38,159 bases of DNA, taken from contig CAINDO010000182.1 in the NCBI GenBank assembly GCA_903847385.1, positions 1 through 38,159 on the forward strand. The letters run 5' to 3'. Positions 1 to 7,938 of the stretch are shown here, in pieces (positions within the stretch are counted from its first letter, which is position 1; each line of letters begins with the position of its first letter). The notes beneath the pieces are model-generated. The model saw only the letters and a list, made by a program, of their open reading frames with translations, was not told where the DNA came from and searched no databases. A program made the translations under genes and the position numbers. The stretch is from an uncultured Myxococcales bacterium (GTDB lineage Bacteria; Myxococcota_A; Bradymonadia; UBA7976; UBA1532).

Positions 1-210
1 GGCCGCGTCCGCGTCGGGCGGCCGCACGGCGTCCCCCGCGTCCCCCGCGTCCCGCGCCCCCTCGGCGTCCGGGCGGCGGGAGGCGTCGGCCACGGGGGCC
101 GCGTCCGCGACGGGCGCCGCGTCGGAGGTCGCCTCCGTCGGTTGGAATGCGCTGAGGCAGCCCGAGACGAGCGCGGGCAGGGCGACCCAGAGGAGAACCG
201 GAAGCTTCAC
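1..210 (-). CDS. Asp/Ala-rich lipoprotein, N-terminal part only
   Basis: A GTG at 210 opens a frame that stays open to the window edge (70 codons), so the C-terminal part lies outside. The N-terminus reads MKLPVLLWVALPALVSGC, a short lipoprotein signal peptide with lipobox LVSGC and Cys at about residue 18. Behind it comes a low-complexity linker rich in Asp, Ala and Pro with DAGDAGDA-type repeats, common in secreted lipoproteins of myxobacteria. The start is supported by a GGAG Shine-Dalgarno that overlaps the stop of the upstream TPR gene; only 5 bases separate the two genes, so they probably form an operon. Function unknown; the visible part holds no folded domain. Confidence 0.6.
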   Translation of the reverse strand, partial: MKLPVLLWVALPALVSGCLSAFQPTEATSDAAPVADAAPVADASRRPDAEGARDAGDAGDAVRPPDADAA

Positions 211-215
211 TGCAC

Positions 216-965
216 TCACTCCGTTGCGGCATCCCGGGTGAACCACCACCACGCCAGCCCGCCGCCGATGCCCGCGACGCTGAGACCCAGGGTCACGGGC
301 ATGAGCACGGTGATGCGATCGTGTGCGTCGTGCGACAGACCCTGCCCGTTCTCGGACTCGTGGTAGCCGTACAGGCCCGCCGCGACGCCGCCGAGCAGGA
401 CCCCGCCGCCGACGACGAGCCACGGGGCCAGCCCCGGTCCCGAGGCCGGCGGGGGCGCCTCGACGGGCGCCACGACCACGGGGGGCGCGCTGGGCGGCGG
501 CGCGGGCTCGGCAGACACCGGCGCCGGGTCGGTCGACACAGGCGCGGGCGCAGGCGCGGGCTGTTGCGCCTCGGCCCGCCGCTCCATCACCGAGATGATG
601 GCCGTGATCTCGGCGTGGTCCGGCGCCGTGGGCGCGAGCTCGAGGTAGCGCCGGTAGTAGCGGGCGGCCTCGGCCCAGTGCTCGAGGCGCTCGTTCGTGC
701 GGGCCAGGTTGTAGGCGAGCTTGACCGAGGTCGGAAACAGCGCGTAGGCGACCTCGAGCTCCCGCAGCGCCTCGGCGAACTGCCCCTGCCCGTAGGCCAC
801 GCGCCCCAGGACGTACCGCTGCGTGGCCATCGCGGGGGCCCCGGGCTCGAGGGCCAACGACTCCGGACTCCCCGCGGTCGCGAGCAGTCCGATGAGCAAC
901 AGAGTTCCAGAGGCGACCATCGAGCGATCTACCCGAATCCTACACGGTGACCTCCCTGGTGACAC
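216..965 (-). CDS. TPR-containing membrane protein
   Basis: A 249-residue protein. Residues 1-40 look like a signal peptide or anchor: an Arg-rich start, then a hydrophobic stretch near 17-31. Residues about 47-115 form tetratricopeptide-like helices (YVLGRVAYGQGQFAEALREL, then a NLARTNERLEHWAEAARYY unit). A Pro/Ala linker covers 135-178, and two membrane segments lie near 182-201 and 218-242. This layout recurs in myxobacterial TPR envelope proteins that act as scaffolds. The start is uncertain. GTG at 965 gives a positively charged n-region, while ATG at 920 would begin at MVASGTLLL and has no clear ribosome site. It is followed after 5 bases by the lipoprotein at the window edge. Partners unknown. 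Confidence 0.7.
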   Translation of the reverse strand: MSPGRSPCRIRVDRSMVASGTLLLIGLLATAGSPESLALEPGAPAMATQRYVLGRVAYGQGQFAEALRELEVAYALFPTSVKLAYNLARTNERLEHWAEAARYYRRYLELAPTAPDHAEITAIISVMERRAEAQQPAPAPAPVSTDPAPVSAEPAPPPSAPPVVVAPVEAPPPASGPGLAPWLVVGGGVLLGGVAAGLYGYHESENGQGLSHDAHDRITVLMPVTLGLSVAGIGGGLAWWWFTRDAATE

Positions 966-1023
966 AACCGCCCCACCAGGTCAAACCTTGTAGTCACCCC
1001 CGGTTCATGCCACGTTCAGGGCC

Positions 1024-2382
<1,359 letters not shown>

Positions 2383-2513
2383 CCGTCGGGTGCGGGCGCC
2401 GTGAGCCACGCAGCGTGTTCCCGCGAGTGATGACTTCTCGAAGCCGAACGCCAGTCAAGACAGCTTCGGCATCACGCCGTCCCGACCTGACGGGTGTCGC
2501 CCACAACCGAGGC

Positions 2514-3179
2514 TCAACGCAATGGGCTCGCTCCGTCGTCACCGGGAAGCGGCGCATCTCTGCGAATGGCTTCTGCGAGGCGCCAGACCCCCGAGGTCGG
2601 GTTGCGGTTCGGCTCGGCGACCTCGTCTGCATCGGCTTGCAGGCGTTGAGCCCGTTTGACGGCGTCGCCATACCCCGCCGCGAACGCGGAGAACTCGACG
2701 CGCTTCTCATAACCGGCAACGAAGCCGCGCAGCAATTGTACGATCTCCAGACCCCGCCTCAGGCCAGGGCTCTCACGAAAGTGCAGGAGGAGCCACAGCT
2801 CGAAGCACGGATTCGAGACCGCGACCTCGATGCCGCCGGTGCGCGCCTCCTCGATGGCAGTCTTCAAATTCGGGTGTTGGTCGACGTCGAACACGCACCA
2901 GACAGCGTCGAATCGCAGATTGTCGTCCCGCTCCGCTCTCGCGCGCGCATTCGCGCGCTCACGCAGAGTCTTGGCGGCGCGGACGAGGGTGGTCGGCATC
3001 CCGTGGTCGGGCGGCACGACGACCTCGACCAAAGCGCCACGCGTCTGGCGGGCAAGCGCTTCGAGATAGTCCTTCTCTGTTCTCGCGCCTTCGGTGAGCA
3101 CCAGGAACCGCTCCTTGGGCGCCCGCGTCGGGGCGCGACGCGCCTCGGGCTTCTTTCGGCCGGCGCCGCGGCTGCTCAT
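2514..3179 (-). CDS. rloB: RloB-family TOPRIM-like protein (probable defence nuclease)
   Basis: A 221-residue protein with a basic N-terminus, then FLVLTEGARTEKDYLEAL (25-42), whose glutamate is the expected first TOPRIM acidic residue. FDVD at 97-100 gives the DxD pair, and SNPCFELWLLLH at 122-133 is the hallmark of the RloB family. The ATG at 3179 shares ATGA with the stop of the upstream ATPase, a 4-base overlap showing translational coupling; the longer open frame upstream only shadows the ATPase. RloB proteins travel with AAA ATPases in restriction and defence loci. The related PARIS pair AriA/AriB uses a TOPRIM-type nuclease released from its ATPase when phage is sensed. A nuclease role here is inferred from that analogy. 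Confidence 0.85.
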   Translation of the reverse strand: MSSRGAGRKKPEARRAPTRAPKERFLVLTEGARTEKDYLEALARQTRGALVEVVVPPDHGMPTTLVRAAKTLRERANARARAERDDNLRFDAVWCVFDVDQHPNLKTAIEEARTGGIEVAVSNPCFELWLLLHFRESPGLRRGLEIVQLLRGFVAGYEKRVEFSAFAAGYGDAVKRAQRLQADADEVAEPNRNPTSGVWRLAEAIRRDAPLPGDDGASPLR

Positions 3180-4495
3180 CGCCCGGTGTCTCCGAGAACG
3201 GCGTCGAACAGCGCGCCGACGTAGGGAACGGCGCCATAGCGCCCCTGCAAGTAGCCGCGTTCGAGGTTCTCGGCGGCGCGGGGTTTGAAATCGGTCAGGG
3301 GGTAAAGGCTCGTGCTGCCGTCCGGTCGCTTCTCCGTCAGCCAGATCTGGTCGCGGCGCAGGCGCGGCTCGCCGACCTGATGGCCGATCAGCGCGGTGTC
3401 GTGCGTGGCGAAGAGGATCTGCGCGCCTCGGGGATTGAGCGTCGGGTCGCTGAAGTGCCGGAGCACCTGGTCCGCCAGCCGCGGATGCAGGCTCGCCTCG
3501 AGCTCGTCGACGATGAGCACACTCCCGGACAACAACACATCGAGCACCGCGGGCGCCATGCGCAGCAGCGTCGCGGTGCCTTTGGACTCCTCCGCGAGGG
3601 GCAACCATCCGTCGGTGCCCCCGTTGGCGTGATGCAGCATGATCTGTCGGCTCGGCTGCGCGTGTGGGCGCCTCGGAGCGTCTTTGTCCGGGGAACCGGT
3701 GCTGACGACCTTGAGGTCGTCGATGCCCACATCGGCCACCCGGATGAGCTCGCGCAGCACGTCGACCACGGTCGTCTCCGCGTCCTGGTCCGGGAAGAGC
3801 GACAGTTGTCCGCGCGACCGCCCTGCCCTTCGCAGGTTGCGGGTGATCCACGCCTCGAGCGAGTAGTCCCCGGCACCGCCCTGGGTGCCTCCGGGATCGC
3901 CCTCGACGTTGTGGGTTCGCATGTCCGTGAACCACAGATACGGTACGAGCAGGCGCTCGTGGTTGAACTGCGCAGCGGTAGAGAGCAGGAGCGCGTTGGG
4001 CCGCGTGGCCTCCTTCACGGCGCTGGGCGTCCCGCGCAGGGACTCACCGAACTTGATCGAGGCCCCCTCGCGCTCGAACCAGACGTGCTTCTTCTTGCCG
4101 GTCGGCCACGCGAAGAGCCACTCCTCGCTGAAACGGGCGTCTTCGGCCACGAACCCGTACTCGAAGCGGGTCTCATCGACCACGAACGTGGCTTCGAAGA
4201 CCGACGACCCAGAATCGCCCCACGCAAACGGCTCGCGCGGGACGCCTTCGTCCGGGGCCCAAAGACGGGCCGAATCGCAAACCGCGCGGCGCATGAAGTC
4301 GAGCGCGCGGAGCACGTTGCTCTTCCCGCTGGCGTTGGCGCCGTAGATGGCCGCCGCCGGGAGCAGTGGTGTCGTCGCGCCCGGAACGCGGCGTAGCCGC
4401 GCGTCTTCCTTTTCGGCCTTCGCGCTGGCGCTGAGCGTCAGCACCTGCTCGTCCAGCAGGGACCGGTGGTTGGCGGCACGGAATTCGATGAGCAT
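3176..4495 (-). CDS. AAA/ABC-type ATPase partner of RloB
   Basis: A 439-residue ATPase. The N-terminus is MLIEFRAANHRSL, typical of SMC/ABC-like AAA_15/AAA_21 proteins. Walker A is GANASGKSN at 52-60. A signature-like segment LPLAEESKGTATLL lies at 298-311, Walker B VLIVDE at 326-331 followed by LEASLHPRL, and the switch motif ATHD at 363-366. The C-terminal NLERGYLQGRYGAVP (410-424) is what I expect of RloA-type partners. GGGAGG nine bases before the ATG fixes the start. The gene overlaps rloB by ATGA, so the two make one unit. In PARIS-like pairs the ATPase forms a scaffold that senses a phage factor and holds or frees the nuclease; that role is inferred here. It lies 157 bases downstream of the Y RNA candidate, same strand. 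Confidence 0.88.
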   Translation of the reverse strand: MLIEFRAANHRSLLDEQVLTLSASAKAEKEDARLRRVPGATTPLLPAAAIYGANASGKSNVLRALDFMRRAVCDSARLWAPDEGVPREPFAWGDSGSSVFEATFVVDETRFEYGFVAEDARFSEEWLFAWPTGKKKHVWFEREGASIKFGESLRGTPSAVKEATRPNALLLSTAAQFNHERLLVPYLWFTDMRTHNVEGDPGGTQGGAGDYSLEAWITRNLRRAGRSRGQLSLFPDQDAETTVVDVLRELIRVADVGIDDLKVVSTGSPDKDAPRRPHAQPSRQIMLHHANGGTDGWLPLAEESKGTATLLRMAPAVLDVLLSGSVLIVDELEASLHPRLADQVLRHFSDPTLNPRGAQILFATHDTALIGHQVGEPRLRRDQIWLTEKRPDGSTSLYPLTDFKPRAAENLERGYLQGRYGAVPYVGALFDAVLGDTGR

Positions 4496-4561
4496 TCAGG
4501 CGAACCTCCCGCCGCCCGGACGACCGGCGGCGCGCCCCCGAATCATCGGCCAAATGGGCGC

Positions 4562-4584
4562 ATTCCGCAACGATCGCGCGGAAT
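4562..4584 (-). other. Stem-loop between the Y RNA and the ATPase gene
   Basis: ATTCCGC (4562-4568) and GCGGAAT (4578-4584) are perfect 7-base inverted repeats with a 9-base loop. No T-run follows on the minus strand, so it is not a classical intrinsic terminator. It could be a processing site, a weak terminator or an operator. Confidence 0.3.
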
Positions 4585-4652
4585 ACGCGCATTCGCCGGC
4601 GTACATCGGCCTTCAAGCTCGATGCCGCGCCGGGTGTGGAAGAAGAGAATGC

Positions 4653-4784
4653 GCAGCCGCCGGGACTCGAACCCGGAACCAGGGCAGTTGGAGTGCTGAA
4701 CGTCGCTCGGCGGCCCGGCGCTTGCGCGGCGGACGAAGAGTGAACGACGTGTTTTTCCCGCTCTACCAATTGAGCTACGGCTGC
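4653..4784 (-). ncRNA. tRNA-like RNA, candidate bacterial Y RNA (YrlA type) of the Ro60 system
   Basis: Read on the minus strand, both ends are a canonical tRNA: acceptor strand GCAGCCG (4784-4778), D arm GCTCAATTGGTAGAGC, T arm CCGGGTTCGAGTCCCGG and matching acceptor strand CGGCTGC (4659-4653). The seven acceptor pairs and five T-stem pairs are perfect. The anticodon arm is missing. In its place is an insert that makes the RNA 132 bases instead of about 75. The insert folds as a 9-bp helix (4742-4750 with 4700-4708, one G-U pair) capped by a 33-base G+C-rich loop. No CCA is encoded. It starts 22 bases after the rsr stop on the same strand. Bacterial Y RNAs are typically encoded beside rsr, and the YrlA group carries a tRNA-mimic module; a Ro-binding role for the insert helix is inferred. 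The alternative is a disrupted tRNA gene. Confidence 0.75.
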
Positions 4785-4806
4785 GTAGAGAGAACCGAAG
4801 AGAAGG

Positions 4807-6366
4807 TCACCGCGCCCGGGCGAAGTCGGCCATCACGGCGGGCGCGGCGGCGTCGAAGCCGACGAAGTCGAGCGACCCGGGGTCGTCCGGATCGGCGATG
4901 GTGAACTGCGTGGCCGTCAGGCCGACGACGGCGAGCTTCGCGGCGATGCCGGTCTTCTCGCGGTACTGGCGCAGCGCCAGGTGCGGGTGCACCTTGCCGA
5001 ACCAGGTCTCGTTGTCGGTGTAGACGACGAACACATCGACCGCCCGGCCCGTGCGCGCGGCCTCGAGCATGGGCAGCGCACAGTCGGTGGCCCCCATCGG
5101 GACGTCCTGCACGATCTTCATCACCTGCGTCAAAGTGTGTTCGCGGCGAATGGGCAGATCGACGAGCTGGTGGGAGAACCCCATCAGCTCGCAGTGGCGC
5201 TCGACGCGCAGCGTGGCCATCGCCATCGCGGCGCTCGCCATGGCCGGCGTGAGGCCGGGCGACCCGCCGACCTCGCCGCAAGACATGGAGCCGGACACGT
5301 CGAGCGCCAACAGATGCCGCTTTCCGCTGGGCGTGATGGCGCGGAACGACAGATCGAAACACCGCTCCAGGGCATCACAGAGGCCGCGCTCGGAGGTCCA
5401 GGTGAGCTTGCCGGCGAGGCCGCGGCCGCTGCGATACACGCGCAGCGCCGACAGCACCGCCAGCGGGTGGATGCGCGCCCGCCCCAGGGCCGCGGCGTCC
5501 GTGAGCTTGCGACCCACGAACGCCGCGGCCTCGCTGCCGGGCGTCAACAGACCCACACTGGTCATCTGCGCCAGACCGCGCAGCATCGCGGTCAGGGGCA
5601 TGTCCTCCAGCAGGGCCGCCCACACGGCCGGACTGCGCTTCCACTCGGTCGGCAACATCTCATGCGTGAACTTGTGGCGACGAACACTCGCGATGACCTC
5701 GGCCTCCGTGACCGACCGCGCGCGCAGCGCCTCGAACGCGCGGCAGGCCTCGGACAGCGCCTCCAGGCCGGCGTCCGTGGCCGTGATCTCCTTCGCGGTG
5801 AGCCAGCGGAACACGGCCTGCTGCGCCGGGGTGCGCGGCGCGGCATGCGACAGACGCAGCACGTCGCGGTGCGACCAGCCCTGGCGCTGCCCGTACTTGA
5901 GGACCTGGCGCACGAGCGCGTCCGTCCCCAAATCCAGGTACCAGGCGGCCACGGCGCGGCGCAGACCGCGACCCCACCGACGAAAACGCCCCACCGTCTC
6001 GGCGAACTGGAACAGATGCGTCCCGGTGCGACACACCCGCGGCAGCGCGTTCAGCGCGGCGCGGCGCATGGCGTCCGCGGGCGCCCCGCAGGCCATGGCG
6101 AGCGCAAAGAGCGCGGCGTCGTTCTTGGGCGCGCGGCCGGCGTTCGACACATCGGCGATGGTCTTCACCGTGCGGGCGCCGTCCAGGGCGAGGCAGGTCG
6201 TGACACAGGCCGCGTTCTCCAGCGCGAGCGTGCGCTGCGCGGCGTAGTAGGTCGGGCCGTCCGCGCCCAGAATCAGGAAACGCTCCAGGCGGGCGAAGGG
6301 GTCCAGGGCGAAGGCGCGGCCGCCGGCGCTGTTCTGGACCATGCATCGGGTGTTTCGGGTGGACAT
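4807..6366 (-). CDS. rsr: Ro60 orthologue Rsr, TROVE domain plus vWA domain
   Basis: A 519-residue protein matching the usual Ro60/Rsr size. The first 345 residues are helical-repeat TROVE sequence (for example TVKTIADVSNAGRAPKNDAAL near 67-86), which forms the RNA-binding ring. The C-terminal domain is a von Willebrand A fold with an intact MIDAS: DVSGSMS at 356-362, Thr427 in GATDCALP and Asp451 in YTDNETW. Rsr binds misfolded RNA ends and a Y RNA; in Deinococcus the Y RNA tethers it to polynucleotide phosphorylase. ATG at 6366 is chosen over upstream frames because AAAGGAAG lies just before it and the protein then starts like the family. A sigma54-type promoter lies about 31 bases upstream, and a tRNA-like RNA follows the stop. 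No rtcA or rtcB is in the window. Confidence 0.93.
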   Translation of the reverse strand: MSTRNTRCMVQNSAGGRAFALDPFARLERFLILGADGPTYYAAQRTLALENAACVTTCLALDGARTVKTIADVSNAGRAPKNDAALFALAMACGAPADAMRRAALNALPRVCRTGTHLFQFAETVGRFRRWGRGLRRAVAAWYLDLGTDALVRQVLKYGQRQGWSHRDVLRLSHAAPRTPAQQAVFRWLTAKEITATDAGLEALSEACRAFEALRARSVTEAEVIASVRRHKFTHEMLPTEWKRSPAVWAALLEDMPLTAMLRGLAQMTSVGLLTPGSEAAAFVGRKLTDAAALGRARIHPLAVLSALRVYRSGRGLAGKLTWTSERGLCDALERCFDLSFRAITPSGKRHLLALDVSGSMSCGEVGGSPGLTPAMASAAMAMATLRVERHCELMGFSHQLVDLPIRREHTLTQVMKIVQDVPMGATDCALPMLEAARTGRAVDVFVVYTDNETWFGKVHPHLALRQYREKTGIAAKLAVVGLTATQFTIADPDDPGSLDFVGFDAAAPAVMADFARAR

Positions 6367-6396
6367 CGTCGGCTTCCTTTCTTGCCGGGATGACTC

Positions 6397-6412
6397 TGCA
6401 GCGGCCGTGCCA
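6397..6412 (-). promoter_or_regulatory. Sigma54 (RpoN) promoter of rsr
   Basis: The minus strand reads TGGCACGGCCGCTGCA, matching the sigma54 consensus TGGCAC-N5-TTGCA with one mismatch (C for the first T of the -12 box) and keeping the essential GG-N10-GC spacing. Transcription would start near 6386, giving a leader of about 20 bases that contains the AAAGGAAG ribosome site before the ATG at 6366. In enterobacteria the rsr/yrl/rtcBA genes are under sigma54 and the activator RtcR, so this element fits the gene it precedes. Not tested experimentally here. Confidence 0.65.
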
Positions 6413-6488
6413 AGGCCCCGGCGACCGGCCCGCGCGCCGCGAAACCGCATGAACACACGGGATCGCGAACGAGCCCAGGAGCGCCTCA

Positions 6489-6504
6489 CGATACGCCCGT
6501 ATCG
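6489..6504. promoter_or_regulatory. Perfect palindrome, candidate activator site between rsr and sir2
   Basis: CGATACG-CC-CGTATCG has two perfect 7-base arms with a 2-base spacer. It lies about 100-120 bases upstream of the predicted rsr transcription start, the normal range for the upstream site of a sigma54 enhancer-binding protein such as RtcR. It is also 47-62 bases before the ATG of the divergent SIR2 gene, so one protein could act on both. The binding protein is unknown. Confidence 0.45.
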
Positions 6505-6550
6505 GAACTTATTTCTTGCCACCCGGCCGGGCTCGGGCGACTGATCGTCC

Positions 6551-7741
6551 ATGGCGGACGAACCGACCCCACAGACCTTCGAGACGCTGTCCCTGAGCGC
6601 GGCCGCCCGCACGGTGTGGATTCTCGGCGCCGGCGCCTCGGCGTGCCCGCCCTACAAGGTTCCGACGCAGCTCGGCCTGCTGCAGCACATCGACAAGATG
6701 AAGCGCACGCCGGGCTCGACGCCGGAGCTGCGCGCGGAGTTCAAGGGGGCGCGCGAGCGGCTGCCCGAGTGGGTGCGGCGGGTGCAGCCCGGGCGCGACT
6801 GGCTCGACTGGCGCGTGTGCCTCGAGGAGGTCTTCTCGCACTACGAGCTCGTGCACGCCGACACCGAGAACGCCTCGCCGGAAGAGCGCGCCGAGGCCCG
6901 CCAGGCGCTGCACGACCTGCGGCTGGCCGTGCGGGCGGCGACGAGCGTGAGCGGACGCGTGGACGGCCCGCGGCATCGAGCCTTCGGCGACCGGGGCCGC
7001 GAGCGCGCGCCCTACGCCGAGCTGGTCGAGGCCCTGCTGACCGGCGCCGGCGACCACCAGCCGGCCAACTTCGCCACGCAGGGCCACGCCTTCGTGACGA
7101 TGAACTACGACATCAACCTGGACCGTTGCCTGCTGTACCTGAAGGCCGGCGGCCTGGGGACGACCGTGGACTACGGCATCCCCCTGCGCGGGCCGGTCAA
7201 CCCGGAGCAGCCCGAGGGCGACGAGCCGGACCCGGCCTTCACGCTGCTGCGCGTGCACGGCTCGATGAACTGGAAGCGCTGCCACGCCTGCAATGCCGTC
7301 GTGTCCACGGGCGCCTACCACGCCGAGATTCAGCCCGGCGAGCCCTGCGTGGCCTGCGGCGCCGCCGAGATGGGCTACCTGCTCGTCAACCCCTCGTACA
7401 CCCGCGTGTACGACGACCCGGCCATCGCCGCCGTCTGGCGCCGCGCCCGCGCCGAGCTCATGGCCGCCGAGCGCTGGGTCTTCATCGGCTACAGCCTGCC
7501 CGCCGCGGACGTGCACTTCCGGTCGCTGCTGCGCGACTGCATCGCGCGGCGGCGCGCCCGTGGTCTCGAGACGCAGGTGGTCCACGTCGGCCGGCGCCCG
7601 AGCCCGAAGGAGAACAAGCCTAGGCCGGACGAGTTCGACCTGGCGGTCGATGCGTACTCGGCGTTGTTTGCGGGGGCGGTGCGGTTCTGGGATGCGACGC
7701 CGGGTGGGTTTGCGGATTTTGTTCGGGGGTTGCGGGGGTGA
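6551..7741 (+). CDS. SIR2-family NAD-binding protein with zinc ribbon
   Basis: A 396-residue protein of the SIR2-like group seen in prokaryotic defence. The Rossmann start is VWILGAGAS (22-30), followed by a long helical insertion, then MNYDINLDR (184-192) with the NYD motif. VHGSMNWK at 235-242 provides the catalytic-position His236. CHAC (244-247) and CVAC (266-269) make a four-Cys zinc site, and GYSLPAADVHF (313-323) is the second nucleotide-binding motif. Such domains either deacylate proteins or, in defence, hydrolyse NAD+ to stop infected cells. Here no second effector or sensor domain is fused. It is divergent from rsr across a 184-base region and convergent with the metallopeptidase gene. 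The ribosome site is weak. NADase activity is inference. Confidence 0.8.
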   Translation: MADEPTPQTFETLSLSAAARTVWILGAGASACPPYKVPTQLGLLQHIDKMKRTPGSTPELRAEFKGARERLPEWVRRVQPGRDWLDWRVCLEEVFSHYELVHADTENASPEERAEARQALHDLRLAVRAATSVSGRVDGPRHRAFGDRGRERAPYAELVEALLTGAGDHQPANFATQGHAFVTMNYDINLDRCLLYLKAGGLGTTVDYGIPLRGPVNPEQPEGDEPDPAFTLLRVHGSMNWKRCHACNAVVSTGAYHAEIQPGEPCVACGAAEMGYLLVNPSYTRVYDDPAIAAVWRRARAELMAAERWVFIGYSLPAADVHFRSLLRDCIARRRARGLETQVVHVGRRPSPKENKPRPDEFDLAVDAYSALFAGAVRFWDATPGGFADFVRGLRG

Positions 7742-7938
7742 GGGGTGGCGAAGCGACCTCGCTCGGCGACTACGTGCGGGGTGAGTTGCGGACGGTCGAC
7801 GTTCGGCATCGAGCCACTCCGGCGATGCCACGCGTGGCGGGCACCGGCCCCATTCCCAAGTGGCGCCGGTTGCACTTCCGCAGGTGGCCTCGTCGCGACA
7901 CCGCGCGGCGGTGCGAGATGCCTCGATGAATCAGGCTC

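Noticed and set aside
4653..4784. A functional tRNA gene (Trp-like CTCCAAC loop near 4686-4692)
   Set aside because: The loop sits where an anticodon CCA could be, but its 5' stem strand does not pair and about 57 extra bases separate it from the D arm. A Y RNA next to rsr explains the structure better.
7742..7938. Small frames between the SIR2 and metallopeptidase genes
   Set aside because: The two genes are convergent, and the frames have no ribosome site or coding character. The 12-base palindrome there (GCCACGCGTGGC) has no loop and no T-run, so it is not a terminator.
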